25,414 nucleotides of DNA from Physcia stellaris (taxonomy: Eukaryota; Ascomycota; Lecanoromycetes; Caliciales; Physciaceae), in the NCBI GenBank assembly GCA_018902385.1, contig JABSSW010000110.1, positions 1 to 25,414 on the forward strand, written 5' to 3'. This document shows, piece by piece, positions 20,934 through 25,414 of the stretch; position 1 is the stretch's first letter; each line of letters begins with the position of its first letter. The notes below the pieces were generated by a model that ran no database searches, was not told the origin of the DNA, and saw only the letters and a program-made list of their open reading frames with translations. Position numbers and translations under genes: made by a program.

Positions 20934-22488
20934 ATGTCGGCCGTCAACCTGCCTTTCTACAACTGAGAAAATTCAAAAGCATTGGTAAGCAACCCAACGG
21001 TAACCACGGCGACAACGGTCTGGTCTTCAACAATGTGGCAAAATGGTACGCCAGAGACAGTGATCCAAGTATCAAACCGGGATTCCGGTGGTATCGATCA
21101 AGTACGATTCCGGTCAACAGTGAGCAAAGCATAGAGCACGTTTGTGAGTATAAAGTGAACCCTTTAGTTATTGAACGCTCAACAGCTAATAGTATGCAGA
21201 TGAGAAGCAGCTGATAGAGCTTTTCCTCAAGAGCCAAATCGATACAGCTAACTTCTCATGCGACGACATGATTGCACTCTTCTTTCCGTGTGGCCAGAAT
21301 TTGATGCAAGGAATATTCGACGAGCTACCGGGAATGCAGATGACAACAGTCCCCAACAGACCTAAAAATATAAATTATGGGTTCGCTGGATTGGAAAAGA
21401 CTATCAACACATTGAAGGGTATAATGTTCGATAAGGGTATCGAGCCGCCTTCCAGATACTGGACAAATAGCTTGCAAAACGAAGGATACATTACAACCAT
21501 TCAAAAATCCATTATGTTATTCGGTATTATCAAGGATGGCGATTTCCAGAAAATGTTTGATATGACGAACAATCGAGTCTACCAGGCTTTCTCGCGAATA
21601 GACAACCGAATCACCAATCGAAAGGATACCAACGGCAACACGCTCCCAGACCTGCAAAAGCTGATGGCACGCCAATGCCAGCCAACTGGGCCTTGAACTA
21701 CAAAACGTGGATGGAAAACTATCTCAATGACATATCCGGACCGGTGTGGACCTGGGCAAATACTACTTGCGCCACAAGGCAACGGGAGCTGAGATCAAAT
21801 ACTACTATAAGATCCGCTGCCGATCAAGAAGAGCTCAATCAGTTGAGTTACATCAGCGGTCATGCGAACTTTACCCAGTCCTTCTTCAAAGCCGACTTTG
21901 GCCTTACATGGCAAATCGGCAGCAACCCTTATCAACCTTTGGGATCCACGGCTCATGTTCGCCAAATGCGTCGTCATTGACCTTTGCCTCTACTGGAAGT
22001 AGCTTCACTACGAAGTCTCTGTCGCCTTCGCTGTCGATGTTCTCTGGAACTTCTACTTGGAAAACAATTACTACTTCGGCTGCAGCGAGCACCCCGTCGT
22101 TCTCAGCCGTCTCATCCACCAAGCTTCCATCAAGCTCGTTAGCGGACTCATTTCTTAGCTCAACCGTTTCAAGCCCTCCAACGACTTTTTAACCTCGTCC
22201 TCAAACCCCACGTCGTTGTTCAGGTCGAGCATTGGTACGACTCTGGTCTCAACATCCAATATCGACTCCGCCGAGTACCGCCACCCCGACCCAACACCAG
22301 CAACAACCGAGCCTCCGACTACCACGGACCCCGGGGCCGACTTTGCAGATCCAGCTATAGCAATGGCAACGACGTCAGCTGCAGAGGAGGATGGACCTGA
22401 GGTTGAGCCACTTCCCGAGTCGATCGATAATGGGGGACCTGAGGTTGAGCCACTGCCTGAATCGATCGATGCTGGAGGACCCTTCTAG
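20934..22488 (+). pseudogene. C-terminal remnant of a large secreted protein, possibly chitinase-related
   Basis: Readable from about 20,934 (VGYVGRQPAFLQLRKFKSIG), through DNGLVFNNVAKWYARDSDPS, to a 56-nt intron (21,144-21,199; GTGAGT donor, GCTAAT branch site, GCAG acceptor). The join gives SIEHVYEKQLIELFL in frame, then an open stretch to 21,696 that includes MQGIFDELPGMQ and NTLKGIMFDKGI. The frame changes near 21,670 (continuing as NYKTWMENYLNDISGPVWTW), near 21,945 (to a Ser/Thr-rich stretch ending at 22,192) and near 22,205 (to a Pro/Thr/Glu-rich tail with the GPEVEPLPESID repeats, stop 22,486-22,488). The IEHVYEKQL and ISGPVWTWA patterns resemble C-terminal regions of large fungal GH18-type chitinases, but no GH18 catalytic motif (DGxDxDWE) was found upstream. 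The link rests on memory of the family and is uncertain. Confidence 0.45.
22393..22482 (+). repeat. 42-bp in-frame tandem repeat
   Basis: Units start at 22,393 and 22,435, with a third started at 22,477 (GGACCC). Each encodes GGPEVEPLPESID plus one or two variable residues (N or A). The two full copies differ at about seven bases, mostly silent. Because 42 is a multiple of three the repeat is neutral to frame, and it lies in the low-complexity C-terminal tail of the preceding coding remnant. Confidence 0.85.
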
Positions 22489-23329
22489 CTTGGGTCGTTT
22501 ATGTTCAAGGGCATTGGAAGAAGTATTTGGATTATGCAACGCGCATGCGATATGACTAGCACTGAGTCCAGCACGTGGCATTTGCAATTAAGGTCTAGAG
22601 TCTGAGTCGAGTTCCTACTAAAAACGGTATGATGACCGCGAAATTGACTATGAAGTAACTTACGTACCATTGATCAGTCTAAGGAAACGCTTAGGAGGCA
22701 CAGAAATTGGCCAGCAAGGGACATTGGAGATATACCACCTAGCTATACTGCTGGAAGAGGAACACTCGCTGGCGACGAGAAAAGCAGTAGTGGCTTGCGC
22801 ATCTCCGTATCTGAGTCCTCTCGGTCCCAGACTTAGTTCTGCAATGTCTTGGTTTGAATGTGGGACTGGTCTACTCAATGTGGTCGCGATAATTGAACCG
22901 GCGAAATGAAGTCTTCAACATCACTTCAATCCGTATGAGGATTGGAACCATCGTTTCGAGCATATAAATCGAATAATCTTTCCAATGGTACATTATCTTA
23001 TCCATTCCAGCGTATCAATTGTTTCACTTCAGGTGTTGGTCACTGGTTGCGGATTTGAAACAAGGCAGCTTGATTATGCGCGTCATGGGGTCTGGCGCGG
23101 AATTATGTGTAGTGTGGAAACGTTTCATGGGTCACAGAAACAGTCGTGTACTATTGCCGACGGGTCGCAAGTGACGGGCAGGAGCAGGCTTCGGTATAAC
23201 CGTATAAGGGTCGATTGTCGCACATCGACTGCCATGGGCACGGCGAACTTTTGGGCGGTCTAACAGCTCAACTCACAATAGCACGTTCAATATAGGTAAC
23301 ATTGGCTCAATAGATTTCATCGGAACCCA
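22489..23329. other. Intergenic region, nothing recognised
   Basis: Open stretches at 22,670-22,909 and 22,985-23,263 (plus) and 22,660-22,878 (minus) were examined; none has a signal peptide, domain motif or splice context that supports a gene. The right end would be the promoter of the small secreted-protein gene starting at 23,330. Confidence 0.4.
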
Positions 23330-24003
23330 ATGCGCTGTTCGGTGGTCCCATTGCTGGGACTTGTGCTCGCTCCAACATTTATCTGGGCTTCACCTAGACC
23401 GCTGAACGCAATCTCCCCTCACAATGAAGAGATCGCCGAATCCAGGTCCGATTGTCACCACTCCGAATGATACCCGGAATGCTGACATGGCACCAGATTA
23501 GAATCTCGCTTTTTCGCTCTGGACCCGTCATTGGACGGTGGTAACATGGATGGAACGATGATCGGCCCCGGCCTGTTCAAAATCGCCAACACACCGCTCT
23601 CCATCCAGCTCGGTCTCGGCCAGATCGTCGATCCCGAAGCCATGTTCAATCTGCTCCAACGCCACGCAGCGCCACATCGCCGCCCAACTCGCCGCTTCGG
23701 GCGACAGCCAGCTGCCGCCGTCCCAGGAACCGTTCTGGTATAATCTGGATCAGGGCGTCTGGTTCGAGGCGATCAGCTTTACGGATTACAAGCAGCATCT
23801 CACGTGGGTATGCTGAATGAGACCATGACTTGGCTCGTTCCCCATCTGGCGCCTGTGAGTAAGTACCGGCAGAGCGCGGCGGTGTTTGTGATACATGCGA
23901 CTTATGGGTCGGTGGGGAGGATCTTCATCCAGCCGGGGTATAAATCGGAGGGACTTGTGTGCCGGTGCTGGCGGGGAGTGAGGGAGTTTATCAGTACTAA
24001 TAG
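23330..24003 (+). pseudogene. Small secreted hypothetical protein, frame broken
   Basis: The ATG at 23,330 opens a clear signal peptide (MRCSVVPLLGLVLAPTFIWA, cleavage before SPRP). The same frame meets two TGA stops near 23,467 and 23,479, then continues through GPGLFKIANTPLSIQLGLGQ and MFNLLQRHAA. After a one-base change near 23,670 the frame becomes HIAAQLAASGDSQLPPSQEP, FWYNLDQGVWFEAISFTDYK and QHLTW. A further shift at CACGTGGGTATG (about 23,802-23,813) leads to MLNETMTWLVPHL, FVIHATYGSVGRI and a stop at about 24,003. The final WF-(polar strand)-LTW-x-L-x-x-L-x-x-G-x-VG-x-I layout resembles a fungal family of secreted proteins of unknown function. No reaction can be assigned. Confidence 0.5.
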
Positions 24004-24959
24004 GTGATTCGGGTATTAGAGGCTATCTTTGATTGAATGTGTAGGGACAGGCGTTGGCGGTTCACGTAATTTGGGTTTAGCTAAAGACGTCTTGCGTGAT
24101 GAGGAAAGGTAGCGATGAGGCACTCTAGCAAGAGGCCTGATTATATAAATCCTCGGCCGCTGAAGAGTTGCTTGGATAGATTCACGACGATAACTCGAGT
24201 CTATATGGAAGCGAAATCACAAGTGTCAGGTAGTGTTGTCTGTACTCTTGCAGCAAGCACTTGTTCTATAATATCAGGTTCTCGTTCCCAGACAGGATGC
24301 CTTCTGCCATATAAAGATCCCACGGTGACTTTTAGATTCAGCACTCCATCGTATCTCTCCTGTATACGCTCTGCAACCCTGGTTCAAATTGATAATCAAT
24401 GGATACCGGAAGCGGTATTCACTGATTATTCAGTCTATCGTAAGCCTACAAAAAGATTTAACCAGACAAAGAGTCTCATTATTCTCTCATGTCGTGATTG
24501 TGAAAGCCAGTGTGCGGCCGCCCCCATGCTACAATGCTGTCTTGGCTCAGGATAAGGATATGTTGGTCCCCCTTTGAAAATTTGACATTGCTACCGTGAG
24601 ACGGAACATCGTTTCTCTGAAATTAACGACGAGGAGCTGTCTGCTATGGAACAGGGATGTGGAGTGTCGGATCAGGGCAGGCCTTGAGGGTAATACGCTT
24701 ATGTTGTAAAGGTGGATAGAGGTCTTAGACATTCTACTCTGCTGCGGAAGCAGCCATAGTGCTTTGCATAATCAAAGCACACTCGGTAGGTTATTTGGAT
24801 TTAATCGAATCTTTGACCGTATAACGCGTAAGTTTTCCCATTTTAACTTGGCGGAGTGCTCATCTCGATGAATTTTGATAGAAGGGGTACATCAATGATA
24901 TCTGCAGACGAAGAAATGCAAAGATTACCAGAAGCCACGCTGGTATAAAGTGGTCCATG
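24004..24959. other. Intergenic region, nothing recognised
   Basis: A 146-codon open stretch at 24,115-24,555 (plus) is Ser/Cys-rich but lacks a signal peptide, a family motif or conserved splice context and is not called. The rest holds no recognisable RNA gene or repeat. The right part is the presumed 3' flank of the minus-strand gene ending at 24,960. Confidence 0.4.
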
Positions 24960-25414
24960 CTAATCGTTGTATCCATCGCTTTGTTCTAAATCTATGGAGC
25001 TCCCTGTATAGTCAACGATACGAGACGGGTCCATCCCCATACGTAGTATGGTCATTAACTTATATTCCCACCAGCCCCCTTGCGTATCGTTGTAATCCCC
25101 TTTCGGGCACTGATTCATAACCTTATTCATCGCCCAATTGCATTCCGATTCATACTGGCTGGTCATCAGAATGGCGTAGTATTGCGGATACATCGATGCC
25201 AAAGTTTCATAACATCCTCCTTTCCTAGGCCTTGGGGTGGGCAACTGATGACCACGTTAAGCTGTTGTACGGCCGGTGTGCCGTCCGGACCAGGAGCCGA
25301 ATGAGTTGAATGCAAAACCACTCGAGCTATAGACAGCGCCTATGGCCGCATTGCTCGTGGCCGAGTTGACGGGGCTGATGCCCTCTGACTCTCAGGACCC
25401 ACTGCAGACTTGAA
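24960..25414 (-). pseudogene. 3' end of a secreted-type gene running off the right edge, frame damaged
   Basis: Minus-strand coding sequence enters from beyond 25,414 and ends with a stop at 24,960-24,962. It reads SPVNSATSNAAIGAVYSSSG, FAFNSFGSWSG, then in another frame PDGTPAVQQLNVVISCP, then after a second change CYETLASMYPQYYAILMTSQ, ECNWAMNKVMNQCPKGDYND, TQGGWWEYKLMTILRMGMDP and a short acidic end. The two internal frame changes lie near 25,290 and 25,235 (the latter at TGCCCACCCC, where one missing C would restore the phase). Paired Cys and the CNWA...CP.GDYND.QGGWW pattern suggest an extracellular C-terminal domain as in some large fungal secreted enzymes; I cannot name the enzyme. The 5' part lies outside the window. 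Confidence 0.5.

Noticed and set aside
24115-24555. 146-codon plus-strand frame
   Set aside because: No signal peptide or recognisable family; Ser/Cys-rich composition without other evidence.
1-25414. CRISPR arrays, tRNA and rRNA genes
   Set aside because: No regularly spaced identical repeats and no cloverleaf or ribosomal sequence could be recognised by eye; CRISPR is not expected in a fungal genome.

Overview
The window looks like part of a filamentous ascomycete genome (Pezizomycotina; the class cannot be fixed from sequence alone). The grounds are short spliceosomal introns (53-111 nt) with GTAAG-type donors and CTAAC/CTGAC-like branch points, a fungal Trk-type potassium transporter, a secreted protein with Kex2-type KR sites, an F-box-associated type protein, and a sharp split between a very AT-rich block (1 to about 10,300) and ordinary sequence (about 10,400 to 25,414).

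The AT-rich block is a transposon graveyard changed by C-to-T / G-to-A mutation. It holds a minus-strand gag-like element with two zinc-finger remnants between a pair of ~165-bp direct repeats (131-3358). A plus-strand Ty3/Gypsy pol remnant follows (about 3365-6360: reverse transcriptase, RNase H, integrase, chromodomain). Next come a minus-strand Cys-rich/coiled-coil/Ser-rich coding remnant (about 6450-7330), an LTR-like segment (8130-8419) and anonymous AT-rich sequence. In the best-marked part, surviving C is followed almost only by A or G, so CpC and CpT are missing while CpA and CpG remain. That is not the usual CpA-directed RIP signature.

The ordinary half contains a Trk K+ transporter (11,680-14,067), a 300-residue secreted protein (15,135-16,094), an F-box-type protein on the minus strand (18,260-19,477), a C-terminal piece of a large secreted protein possibly related to fungal GH18 chitinases (about 20,934-22,488), a small secreted protein (23,330-24,003) and the 3' end of a minus-strand gene running off the right edge. 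Every one of these except the 15,135-16,094 gene is broken by small frameshifts, many of which look like one base lost from a short homopolymer, while flanking protein motifs and splice sites stay intact. Either this is a cluster of young pseudogenes next to heterochromatin or the sequence carries homopolymer indel errors. The single clean gene is secreted and lies near the AT-rich block, so it is the best candidate for a functional, possibly effector-like product.
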